DNA of 64,000 nt from an uncultured Oscillospiraceae bacterium (GTDB lineage: Bacteria > Bacillota > Clostridia > Oscillospirales > Oscillospiraceae): positions 154,737 to 218,736 of the forward strand of contig CAKSWT010000004.1 in the NCBI GenBank assembly GCA_934512135.1. Reading direction: 5' to 3'. The notes beneath the pieces are model-generated. The model did not search any database. It was not told the origin of the DNA and saw only the letters and a list, made by a program, of their open reading frames with translations. Position numbers and translations under genes: made by a program. Below, piece by piece: positions 16,161-23,954 of this stretch; position 1 is the first letter of the stretch; every line of letters starts with the position of its first letter.

Positions 16161-16970
16161 TCAATATCCCACCGCTGTGGAACCGCCGTCGATCACAATG
16201 ACCTGACCGGTGGTGTTCTCGCTCCACTCGCTGAGCAGATAGGCCGCCATCCCCGCAATCTCCTCGGGATCGGACAGCCGCCCGGTGGGAACGCCGGTGG
16301 TGGGACCTCCCCCAGGACCGCCCCCCGGCGCCCCCGGTCCCCCGGGTCCCGGCTGGTTGGGATTGGGAAGATGAACCCCGGCTCCGCCGGACATCACGCC
16401 TCCCGGGGCGATGGCATTGGCTCGGATCTTGCACCCTGCCCATTCCACCGCCGCCTGCATGGTCACCGCCACCACGGCGCCTTTGCTGGCGGAGTAGTGG
16501 GCAGAGCACATCGGTGGAGTCATCCCGCGGATGCCCGCCATGGAGGCAATATTCACAATGGCCCCGAACTTTTCAGGCAGCATGGACTGTTTCACACACT
16601 GCTGCATCATAAAGAACAGTCCCTTGGCGTTGGTATTCATCACCCGGTCCCACTCCTGGGGCTCCAGGTCCACCGCAGGGCCTCCGGCCATAATGCCGGC
16701 CGCCTGGATCAGAAACCGAATCTCGCCCAGATCCTTGCGAATCTGCTCCACCACCCCGGGGATGGCCTCCACATCGGACACATCCAGGGCATAGGCGTGG
16801 ACATCGCCGCTGTCCTTCAGCATCTCTGCGGCCTTCTGGATCTTCTCCGGATTCCGGCCGATCATGGCCACCGTAGCGCCGCTTTCGGCCATAACCTTGG
16901 CGCAGGTGAAGCCGATACCGGAGCCAGCCCCGGTGACCACACAAACTTGCTTGTCAAAACGAATATTCAT
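16161..16970 (-). CDS. SDR family NAD(P)-dependent oxidoreductase with Gly/Pro-rich lid
   Basis: A 269-residue classical short-chain dehydrogenase: cofactor motif VTGAGSGIG near the N-terminus, an AAGIM stretch in place of NNAG, catalytic Ser in NIASMAG, and HYSASKGA (Tyr-x-x-x-Lys). The C-terminal VIDGGSTAVGY is typical. The substrate lid carries an unusual run of Gly and Pro between VHLPNPNQP and TTGVPTGR. The start at 16970 follows AGGAGG with 7 nt spacing. It sits 22 nt behind the MBL gene. The substrate is unknown. Confidence 0.86.
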   Translation of the reverse strand: MNIRFDKQVCVVTGAGSGIGFTCAKVMAESGATVAMIGRNPEKIQKAAEMLKDSGDVHAYALDVSDVEAIPGVVEQIRKDLGEIRFLIQAAGIMAGGPAVDLEPQEWDRVMNTNAKGLFFMMQQCVKQSMLPEKFGAIVNIASMAGIRGMTPPMCSAHYSASKGAVVAVTMQAAVEWAGCKIRANAIAPGGVMSGGAGVHLPNPNQPGPGGPGAPGGGPGGGPTTGVPTGRLSDPEEIAGMAAYLLSEWSENTTGQVIVIDGGSTAVGY

Positions 16971-16992
16971 AAGACTTCCTCCTATGACAGAA

Positions 16993-17682
16993 TTATAACA
17001 GAATACTGCACTTCCCCAGGGAATAGAGCTTGGCGGGCTCCGGCAGAGGCATGGGAGGGACCGTGGGGGCAATGGACCCCTCCAGCGCTCCGTCCACCAC
17101 GCCCATCAGCGCCGGCAGTACCGTCAGGGACACCGGACAGGTATTGTGGCAGGGATACACCGTGTCGAAGCCGCCCAGCGCCATCAGCATCCCCAAGGTC
17201 TCCCGGTATGTCGAAACGTCCCGGTGGGCTCCGAACAGGAACACCGGACCATAGGACACCGTATCCCCGGAAAACAGGATTCGGTGCTGCCGGTCCAGGA
17301 GGCTGATGCTCCCCGGGGTGTGTCCCGGCGTCTCCACCACCTGAACGATTCTCCCGCCCAGATCAAAGGCGGAGGACCCGGTGATGGGGTGGAGATGGAC
17401 CTTGAGCCCCGGGCGGAACTGCCGGATCACGGGAAATTCCTCGGGATGGGCATAGATGTCGGTGAATTGGCCGTCATTGGCGGTGTGATCTCCGTCCCCG
17501 TGGGTATGGAGCACCAGCACCGGCAGCTTCGTCACCCTGCGGATCAGCGCCATCATATCGCAGGGCTCCGCTCCGGTGTCCAGGAGTATGGCCCTGGTGC
17601 TTCCTACAATCAGGAAGCACCGAACCATCTCCTGTTCAATGCCGTATACCCCGGAGCTGATCTTCCGAATTGAGGTCGCCAT
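16993..17682 (-). CDS. MBL-fold metallo-hydrolase
   Basis: A 229-residue zinc hydrolase of the glyoxalase II-like branch. The metal motif HTHGDGDH, a later TPGHTPGSISL histidine, GDTVSYGP and a distal PCHN histidine give the full ligand set. ATG is preceded by GGGAGG, 18 nt after the purL stop. Co-transcribed with purL and the SDR gene, but no purine role is implied by the sequence. The substrate is unknown. Confidence 0.85.
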   Translation of the reverse strand: MATSIRKISSGVYGIEQEMVRCFLIVGSTRAILLDTGAEPCDMMALIRRVTKLPVLVLHTHGDGDHTANDGQFTDIYAHPEEFPVIRQFRPGLKVHLHPITGSSAFDLGGRIVQVVETPGHTPGSISLLDRQHRILFSGDTVSYGPVFLFGAHRDVSTYRETLGMLMALGGFDTVYPCHNTCPVSLTVLPALMGVVDGALEGSIAPTVPPMPLPEPAKLYSLGKCSILL

Positions 17683-17700
17683 TGGACTTCCTCCCTAAAA

Positions 17701-20700
17701 TCAGCGGAAATAGTCCACGCCGGCCTGGAAGATCGGCTGATATTTATTTCCGTAGATATTCTTGCCCACCAGCGCTCCGGCACGCTCCGTGTGGCCCATT
17801 TTACCGAAGACCCGGCCGTCCGGGGAGGTAATGCCCTCAATGGCCATCATGGAGCCGTTGGGATTAAAGCGAATATCCATGGTGGGATTACCCACCAGGT
17901 CCGTATACTGCGTGGCAATTTGGCCGCCCTCCACCAGCTGATGGAGCATCTCCTCTGTGGCCACAAACCGGCCCTCTCCGTGGGACACGGGGATATTGTG
18001 GAGCTCTCCCACCTGACAGTGCATCATCCAGGGGGATTTTACCGAAGCCACTCGGGTGGTGACATACCGGGACTGGTGCCGGCCAATGAGGTTATAGGTC
18101 AGGGTGGGGCAGGTATCGTCCATGGGAACGATCTCCCCAAAGGGCACCAGGCCCAGCTTAATCAGCGCCTGGAAGCCGTTGCAGATGCCCAACATCAGGC
18201 CGTCCCGCTGCTTGAGCAGATCGTGGACTGCGTCGGACAGCAGCGGATTCCGGAAGAAGGAGGCAATAAACTTGCCGGAGCCGTCGGGCTCGTCGCCGCC
18301 GGAGAAGCCGCCGGGGAGGATAATCATCTGGGCGGAGCGGATGGCCTTCTCCATGGCCGCCGCCGTCTCCGTGAGGGCAGCAGGGGTCAGGTTCCGCACC
18401 ACAAGAATCTCCGGCTGGCCGCCGGACTTGGCCACAGCCCGGGCCGTATCATATTCGCAGTTGGTGCCGGGGAACACGGGAATCACAGCCTTAGGCTTGA
18501 GATGCTTGTAGGCCGGAGCCTGATTGTTCCGCTGATCGTAGAGCACAGTGGCCACAGCCTCCTCCGTGCCGGCCTTGGTGGCAAACACCTGCTCCAGAGG
18601 CTTCTCCCACAGGCTGCGGTATTCCGCAATGGACACCGGGCCGTCTCCCAGATCGATCTCCGGAGCCTGGGTGGTATATCCCACCAGGGTCCCCAGCTCC
18701 AGCTTCTCTCCGCACTCGCAGAGGATTGAGCCATAGCTCTGCCGGAACAGCAGGTCCGCATCCAGGCAGTCCGCCGCCAGGAAGCCGATCTCATTGCCCA
18801 GGGACATCTTCAAAATACCCTCGGCGGCACCGCCTGCCGTCAGGGACCAGGCGGAGAGGATCTTCCCCTCCTCCATCAGGCCATGGACCTGGCGGAAGAT
18901 CTCCTTGGTGGCGGCGTAATCCTCCCGTCCGGGAACGGAAATCAGGTAAACCGGATGGTCCGCTCCCTTGAACTCCGGCGAAAGCACCTTGTGGGCATCC
19001 TGGGCCGAGATGGCAAAAGATACCAGGGTCGGCGGCACATCCAGATCGTTAAAGGAGCCGGACATGGAATCCTTTCCGCCAATGGCCGCCGCTCCCAGCC
19101 CGATCTGGGCGGTAAAGGCCCCCAGCAGTGCCGCAAAGGGCTTGCCCCAGCGCTCCGGCTCCGTACGGAGACGCTCGAAATACTCCTGGAAGGTGAGATA
19201 GACCTTGTCCGGGTCACAGCCTGCGGCCACCAGCTTAGAGATGGACTCCACCACCGCATTGGCGGCCCCCACAAAGGGGTTCTGCTGGGAAATCTGAGGG
19301 TTGAAGCCGTAGCTCATGACAGAGCAGGTGGCAGTTTCCTTGGTGCCGGAGGGCAGCAGCGCCGCCATAACCTGAGTGGGCGTCATCTGCTCTGCGCCGC
19401 CAAAGGGCATGAGCACAGAGGCTGCGCCGATGGAGCCGTCAAACCGCTCCACCAGTCCTCGCTGAGAGCAGCAGTCCAAACTGGAGGCCAGGTCCTTCAT
19501 CCGCTGGGACGGGGTCTGTCCCTTCCACTGGGCAGCCTGGACCTGGGGCAGCGCCTCCACTGCCACCCTGGCGTGCTTGTCCGCGCCGTTGGAGCTGAGG
19601 AAGGCCCGGCTCAGATCCACAATGGTCTTTCCGTTCCAGCGCAGAACCATTCTGGGCTCCTCGGTGACGGTGGCCACCAGGGTGGCCTCCAGATTCTCCC
19701 CTGCTGCGGCAGCCAGGAAGGCATCCACATGCTCCGGCGCCACTACCACGGCCATACGCTCCTGGGATTCGGAGATGGCAAGCTCTGTGCCGTCCAGGCC
19801 GTCATACTTTCTGGGCACGGCATTGAGGTCAATATCCAGGCCGTCGGCCAGCTCGCCAATGGCCACAGACACGCCGCCTGCGCCAAAGTCATTGCAGCGC
19901 TTAATCATCCGGGTGACCTCCGGGTTCCGGAACAGCCGCTGGAGCTTCCGCTCCTCCGGGGCATTGCCCTTCTGCACCTCTGCGGAGCAGGTTTCCAGGG
20001 ACGTGGAGGTGTGGCTCTTGGAGGAACCGGTGGCACCGCCGCAGCCGTCCCGCCCGGTACGGCCACCCAGGAGAATTACCCGATCCCCCGGTGCGGGAGT
20101 CAGCCGGATGACGTTGGCCGCAGGCGCTGCGCCTACCACGGCGCCGATCTCCATACGCTTGGCCACATAGCCGGGATGGTAGAACTCGTGGACCAGTCCC
20201 GTGGCCAGGCCGATCTGGTTGCCGTAGGAGGAGTAGCCCGCCGCCGCCGTGGTGGTGAGCTTCCGCTGGGGGAGCTTTCCGGGCAGCGTCTCAGACATGG
20301 GCACCGTGGGATCTCCCGCTCCGGTGACCCGCATGGCCTGGTAGACATAACTCCGACCGGACAGGGGATCCCGAATGGCGCCGCCGATACAGGTGGCCGC
20401 GCCGCCGAAGGGCTCGATCTCCGTGGGATGGTTATGGGTCTCGTTTTTGAACATCAGGAGCCAGTCCTCGGTCTGTCCGTCCATATCTGCGTCCACATGG
20501 ACCGAGCAGGCGTTGATCTCCTCAGACTCGTCCAGATGCTGCATTACGCCCCGCTTTTTCAGGGTCTTGGCCGCCAGGGTGCCGATGTCCATCAGGGTCA
20601 CAGGGCGGGTCTTGGCCTTCTCTCCGTAGACCTCCTCCCGGCAGTCCAGATACTGCTGATAGGCCTCCTTCACCGCCTCATCCTTCAGCTCCGCCCCGTC

Positions 20701-21408
20701 AATATGGGTGGAGAAGGTGGTATGGCGGCAGTGATCGGACCAGTAGGTATCCACCACCTTGAGCTCCGTGATGGTGGGATCCCGATGGGCCTCATTTTTG
20801 AAGTAATCCTGGAAGAAGATCAGATCGTCCAAATCCATGGCCAGGCTGTATTTCTCCAGATATTCCGTCAGGGCTACCGGTTCGGCCTCCAAAAATCCCT
20901 CCAGGGTCGCCACCTGGGTGGGGATGGGATAGGTCTGCTGAAGGCTCTGGGGCTTGTCCAGGCTGGCCTCCCGGGACTCCACCGGGTTGATCACATAGCT
21001 CCGAATCTTGTGCAGATCCTCCTCTGTCAGGTCCCCCATCAGGGCATAGACCGTTGCCGCCGCAACCAGCGGCCGCTCTCCGCAGGTGAGGATTCCGATG
21101 CACTGGGCGCAGGAGTCAGCCCGCTGATCGAACTGACCGGGCAGCGCCTCCACCGCCAGGAGGGTGCAGGGCTCCAGCTCCGGCAGCGCCTCATCGTAGC
21201 AGTGATCCACCATAGGCTCGGAGAACACCGTCTCTCTGGCCCGCTGATAGATCTCCTGGCTGATGCCCTGGGCATCATACCGGTGGAAGAGTCTCAGGCT
21301 CTTGAGGCCCTGAATCCCCAGCTGCTCCCGCAGGTCCCGCAGGAGGTTGTTGGCCTCCACCTCAAATCCGGGTCGTTTTTCCACAAAACAGCGAAACACT
21401 TGTTCCAT
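17701..21408 (-). CDS. purL: Phosphoribosylformylglycinamidine synthase (PurL-PurQ fusion)
   Basis: Converts FGAR, glutamine and ATP to FGAM in purine synthesis. The 1235-residue length shows the fused form carrying both the synthase and glutaminase parts. Seen in order: the N-terminal domain, the linker and ATP-binding half (DTYWSDHCRHTTF, NETHNHPTEIEPFGGAATC, GRTGRDGCGGAT), a second AIRS-like half, and the class I glutaminase starting VIPVFPGTNCEYDTARA with the nucleophile in GICNGFQAL. No other pur genes are nearby. Ribosome site CGGAGG, 27 nt after the lipoprotein stop. Confidence 0.96.
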   Translation of the reverse strand: MEQVFRCFVEKRPGFEVEANNLLRDLREQLGIQGLKSLRLFHRYDAQGISQEIYQRARETVFSEPMVDHCYDEALPELEPCTLLAVEALPGQFDQRADSCAQCIGILTCGERPLVAAATVYALMGDLTEEDLHKIRSYVINPVESREASLDKPQSLQQTYPIPTQVATLEGFLEAEPVALTEYLEKYSLAMDLDDLIFFQDYFKNEAHRDPTITELKVVDTYWSDHCRHTTFSTHIDGAELKDEAVKEAYQQYLDCREEVYGEKAKTRPVTLMDIGTLAAKTLKKRGVMQHLDESEEINACSVHVDADMDGQTEDWLLMFKNETHNHPTEIEPFGGAATCIGGAIRDPLSGRSYVYQAMRVTGAGDPTVPMSETLPGKLPQRKLTTTAAAGYSSYGNQIGLATGLVHEFYHPGYVAKRMEIGAVVGAAPAANVIRLTPAPGDRVILLGGRTGRDGCGGATGSSKSHTSTSLETCSAEVQKGNAPEERKLQRLFRNPEVTRMIKRCNDFGAGGVSVAIGELADGLDIDLNAVPRKYDGLDGTELAISESQERMAVVVAPEHVDAFLAAAAGENLEATLVATVTEEPRMVLRWNGKTIVDLSRAFLSSNGADKHARVAVEALPQVQAAQWKGQTPSQRMKDLASSLDCCSQRGLVERFDGSIGAASVLMPFGGAEQMTPTQVMAALLPSGTKETATCSVMSYGFNPQISQQNPFVGAANAVVESISKLVAAGCDPDKVYLTFQEYFERLRTEPERWGKPFAALLGAFTAQIGLGAAAIGGKDSMSGSFNDLDVPPTLVSFAISAQDAHKVLSPEFKGADHPVYLISVPGREDYAATKEIFRQVHGLMEEGKILSAWSLTAGGAAEGILKMSLGNEIGFLAADCLDADLLFRQSYGSILCECGEKLELGTLVGYTTQAPEIDLGDGPVSIAEYRSLWEKPLEQVFATKAGTEEAVATVLYDQRNNQAPAYKHLKPKAVIPVFPGTNCEYDTARAVAKSGGQPEILVVRNLTPAALTETAAAMEKAIRSAQMIILPGGFSGGDEPDGSGKFIASFFRNPLLSDAVHDLLKQRDGLMLGICNGFQALIKLGLVPFGEIVPMDDTCPTLTYNLIGRHQSRYVTTRVASVKSPWMMHCQVGELHNIPVSHGEGRFVATEEMLHQLVEGGQIATQYTDLVGNPTMDIRFNPNGSMMAIEGITSPDGRVFGKMGHTERAGALVGKNIYGNKYQPIFQAGVDYFR

Positions 21409-21435
21409 TGGATATACCTCCGTTTTTCATCCTGG

Positions 21436-23142
21436 TTAATTTTGATTCACATGAACATCGGAAATGTGATAAAACAGTGCGTCCGGCGTAGGGTCCAGCC
21501 CTGTAAATACGCCGCGGGTGGTAAACACCGCATTGTTGATAAATAACACGGGGCACAGGTAACCGCGCTCCATAATGTACTGATAGAGATCATAGCTGTT
21601 GCCGCTGTTCTCCTTGGCGCTGTCCATCAGGGAAAACAGCTCCGTGGGACCGGTAAAGCTGCCGTAGTTCAGGCTTCCGTCCAGATTCAGCAGCGGCCCC
21701 AGATCAAAGTCCGGCTGCAAGGTCACCTCGCCGTAGTAGATGTCCCAGTTGCCGCTGAGCAGGGCGGATTCAAAGGCGCCCCCCTCATAGACTTCCAGGT
21801 TTACGGTAAAGCCCACATCCGTAAGGTTCTGTGCGGCCTGCTTGGCCGCCGCCTCCCGGTTGAGGTTGCCCCCCTTCACCACCATGGTGATATTGTTGTA
21901 GGTGACCGCTTCGGCCTTTCCGCTGACCTTAGGTGATGCCTCCGGGTCCGTTTCCTCCTGGGCCTGCTCCGTGGGCTCCGGCGTGGGAGATTCCGCAGCC
22001 TCCGGGGAGGGAGACGCAGCATCCGCCCCGGGAGAAGGCGAGGGATTCAGCTTTTCCTGGGGAAGATAGAAGGAGTCGGTTTTCGCCAGCTCCTCCATGG
22101 CGGAACGGGAGGAGGTGAACGCATACTTTTGGGCCAACTCCTCCTCATACATGGTGCTGGCCGGCGCCACCGGCAGAGATGCGGCATCTGCGAAGTTGTG
22201 GTACACAGACTCCGCAATGCTCACCCGGTCAATGGCATGGCTGAGGGCCACCCGCACATCCCGGTCTCCGAAAATCTCCGAATTGAAGTTGCAGCCGATA
22301 TACTGCATCACGGTGCTCCGGCTGTTCCAGAGCTCGTAGTCGCAGTGGAAGGTGGCCGCCGTGGACGACGTGGGATTGTTGTAGACAAAGTGGATGTTGT
22401 CGATCTCAAAGTTGTCTCGGGTGTCCTCGGCAGAGCTGCTGGCGTAGAGGGTCACGCTCTGGAAGTTCAGGTTTTCCGGCCCCTGCCACCACTGGGTGTT
22501 GACGGTGAGCACATTGTTCGTCCGGACAAAGGGCCCTGTTCCCACCGGGGCATTGGTTCCTCCGGCCGCCGGGATAATGGGAAAATCCAGCAGACAGGGC
22601 AGCCGGTCATTGGCCTGATACATCTCCACCGTGACGGTTTTCGTGTCCGAGGCGTAATAGGTAGCGATGTCGGAGAACCGTCCCATGTAGAGGTCCGACT
22701 GGGCGGCCTGCTCCATGGAGTAGACCACGTCGGCGGCGGTGAGGTCCTTGCCGCTGGAGAATTTGGCGTCTCGCAGCGACAGCGTATAGGTCAGGCCGTC
22801 GTCGGACACGGAATACTCCTGACAAAGCAGCGGCTCCGGCTCAAACTGGTTGTTCATCACAAACAGGCTCTCATAGATGAGCTGCATCACTGCCCGGTTC
22901 TCCATTCCCCGGCAGTTGTAGACCTCCCAGCCGTAGGCCTCGTTATAGGGCATGGAAAAGGACCCGGTGGAGGAACGCTCCGTTCCCGAGGCCATCTCCT
23001 GGACCGTAGGGGTAGGCGAAACGGACTCCGTACCAAAGCCCACGGCACTGTCATTTCCGCCCTCCGCCGTATCCCCGCAGCCGGTGAGCAGTCCCGCCGT
23101 CAGGCTCAGCGCCAGCAGCAGGCCCACGGCTCGGCGGCTCAT
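21436..23142 (-). CDS. Orphan peptide-type ABC solute-binding lipoprotein (SBP family 5)
   Basis: A 568-residue exported lipoprotein: signal MSRRAVGLLLALSLTAG with lipobox LLTGC, then the SBP_bac_5 fold (family strand YSVSDDGLTYTLSLRDAKF, with SGKDLTAADVVYSMEQA). A low-complexity Pro/Ser/Glu segment (~350-400) interrupts the fold, an unusual place for a linker. No permease or ATPase genes are adjacent; it lies between pgeF (4-nt ATGA overlap) and purL. It may serve a transporter encoded elsewhere or act as a cell-surface binding protein. Confidence 0.82.
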   Translation of the reverse strand: MSRRAVGLLLALSLTAGLLTGCGDTAEGGNDSAVGFGTESVSPTPTVQEMASGTERSSTGSFSMPYNEAYGWEVYNCRGMENRAVMQLIYESLFVMNNQFEPEPLLCQEYSVSDDGLTYTLSLRDAKFSSGKDLTAADVVYSMEQAAQSDLYMGRFSDIATYYASDTKTVTVEMYQANDRLPCLLDFPIIPAAGGTNAPVGTGPFVRTNNVLTVNTQWWQGPENLNFQSVTLYASSSAEDTRDNFEIDNIHFVYNNPTSSTAATFHCDYELWNSRSTVMQYIGCNFNSEIFGDRDVRVALSHAIDRVSIAESVYHNFADAASLPVAPASTMYEEELAQKYAFTSSRSAMEELAKTDSFYLPQEKLNPSPSPGADAASPSPEAAESPTPEPTEQAQEETDPEASPKVSGKAEAVTYNNITMVVKGGNLNREAAAKQAAQNLTDVGFTVNLEVYEGGAFESALLSGNWDIYYGEVTLQPDFDLGPLLNLDGSLNYGSFTGPTELFSLMDSAKENSGNSYDLYQYIMERGYLCPVLFINNAVFTTRGVFTGLDPTPDALFYHISDVHVNQN

Positions 23143-23945
23143 CTGACGCCTCCGGCCACAATCACAGCCCCCAGGGACCCCCGCTTTTCTCCGTGACGGC
23201 GGTGGGACCAGAAGATCTCCGTCTCACAGGCCGTACAGTGGCTGCTGACATCAATATGCTCCGGCAGCAGCCCTGCCCGCTCCAAAAACAACCGGTTGAT
23301 GTACTTTAGGTCCACATGATACTTCTCTCCCACCTGGTCGATGGCGGGCCTCGCCCCATCTCCCAGCGCCCTGCTCATGGCCTCCGGCACATCCCCATGG
23401 GTCTCAAAGCAGCAGCGGCCGATGCAGGGCCCCAGCACCGCACACAGGTCCTCCGGCCGGCTGCCAAAGGCCTCCATCATAGCCCGGGCCGTCTTTTCGG
23501 CAATTCCCAGGGCGGTGCCCCGCCAGCCGGCGTGACAGGCCCCCACTGCTCCCGTGGCCCGGTCCTCCAGAAGGATGGTGCCGCAGTCGGCGGAGTAGAC
23601 AAACAGCGCCGTTCCGGGGGTATTTGTAATCAGGCCGTCTGCCTCATAGTCCGTGTGGACATACAGGCCCTTGCCCCAGTCCTCCTGGGTGGCCAGACGG
23701 ATGTCGTCTCTATGGACCTGCACGGCGCAGACCACCTGATGGGGATCAAAGCCAATGGCTTCTCCCAGAATTTCATAGTTTTTCAGGACGTTTTCCATGG
23801 TGTCCCCACGCCGCTGGCCCAGGTTCATCGAGGCCAAATATCCCTCGGACACCCCGCCCAGGCGGGTGGTAAACCCGTGGGCGCTGGAGAGCAGGTCATT
23901 TTGGTAGACCAGAAGCGTGTCTTTTCTCAGTTCATGAAAGTGCAT
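23139..23945 (-). CDS. pgeF: Multi-copper polyphenol oxidase / purine nucleoside phosphorylase-like (YfiH/LACC1 family)
   Basis: A 268-residue DUF152/CNF1-like fold protein. Family motifs are the metal ligands in VVCAVQVHRDDI, YSADCGTILL, ACHAGWRGTALGI and VLGPCIGRCCFE. Members have been shown to act on adenosine and other purine nucleosides and to edit peptidoglycan precursors in E. coli. Located 9 nt behind secA. Close to purL in the string, but this may be chance. Confidence 0.9.
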   Translation of the reverse strand: MHFHELRKDTLLVYQNDLLSSAHGFTTRLGGVSEGYLASMNLGQRRGDTMENVLKNYEILGEAIGFDPHQVVCAVQVHRDDIRLATQEDWGKGLYVHTDYEADGLITNTPGTALFVYSADCGTILLEDRATGAVGACHAGWRGTALGIAEKTARAMMEAFGSRPEDLCAVLGPCIGRCCFETHGDVPEAMSRALGDGARPAIDQVGEKYHVDLKYINRLFLERAGLLPEHIDVSSHCTACETEIFWSHRRHGEKRGSLGAVIVAGGVR

Positions 23946-23954
23946 GAATCCTCC

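Noticed and set aside
14203..16206. Plus-strand open frame opposite the AGCS symporter and its riboswitch
   Set aside because: Antisense to a real membrane protein and covers the aptamer; His-rich shadow translation.
18883..21546. Long plus-strand open frame opposite purL (887 codons)
   Set aside because: It lies wholly antisense to a complete PurL with all motifs; its His/Gly/Leu-rich composition is typical of a shadow frame in GC-rich DNA.
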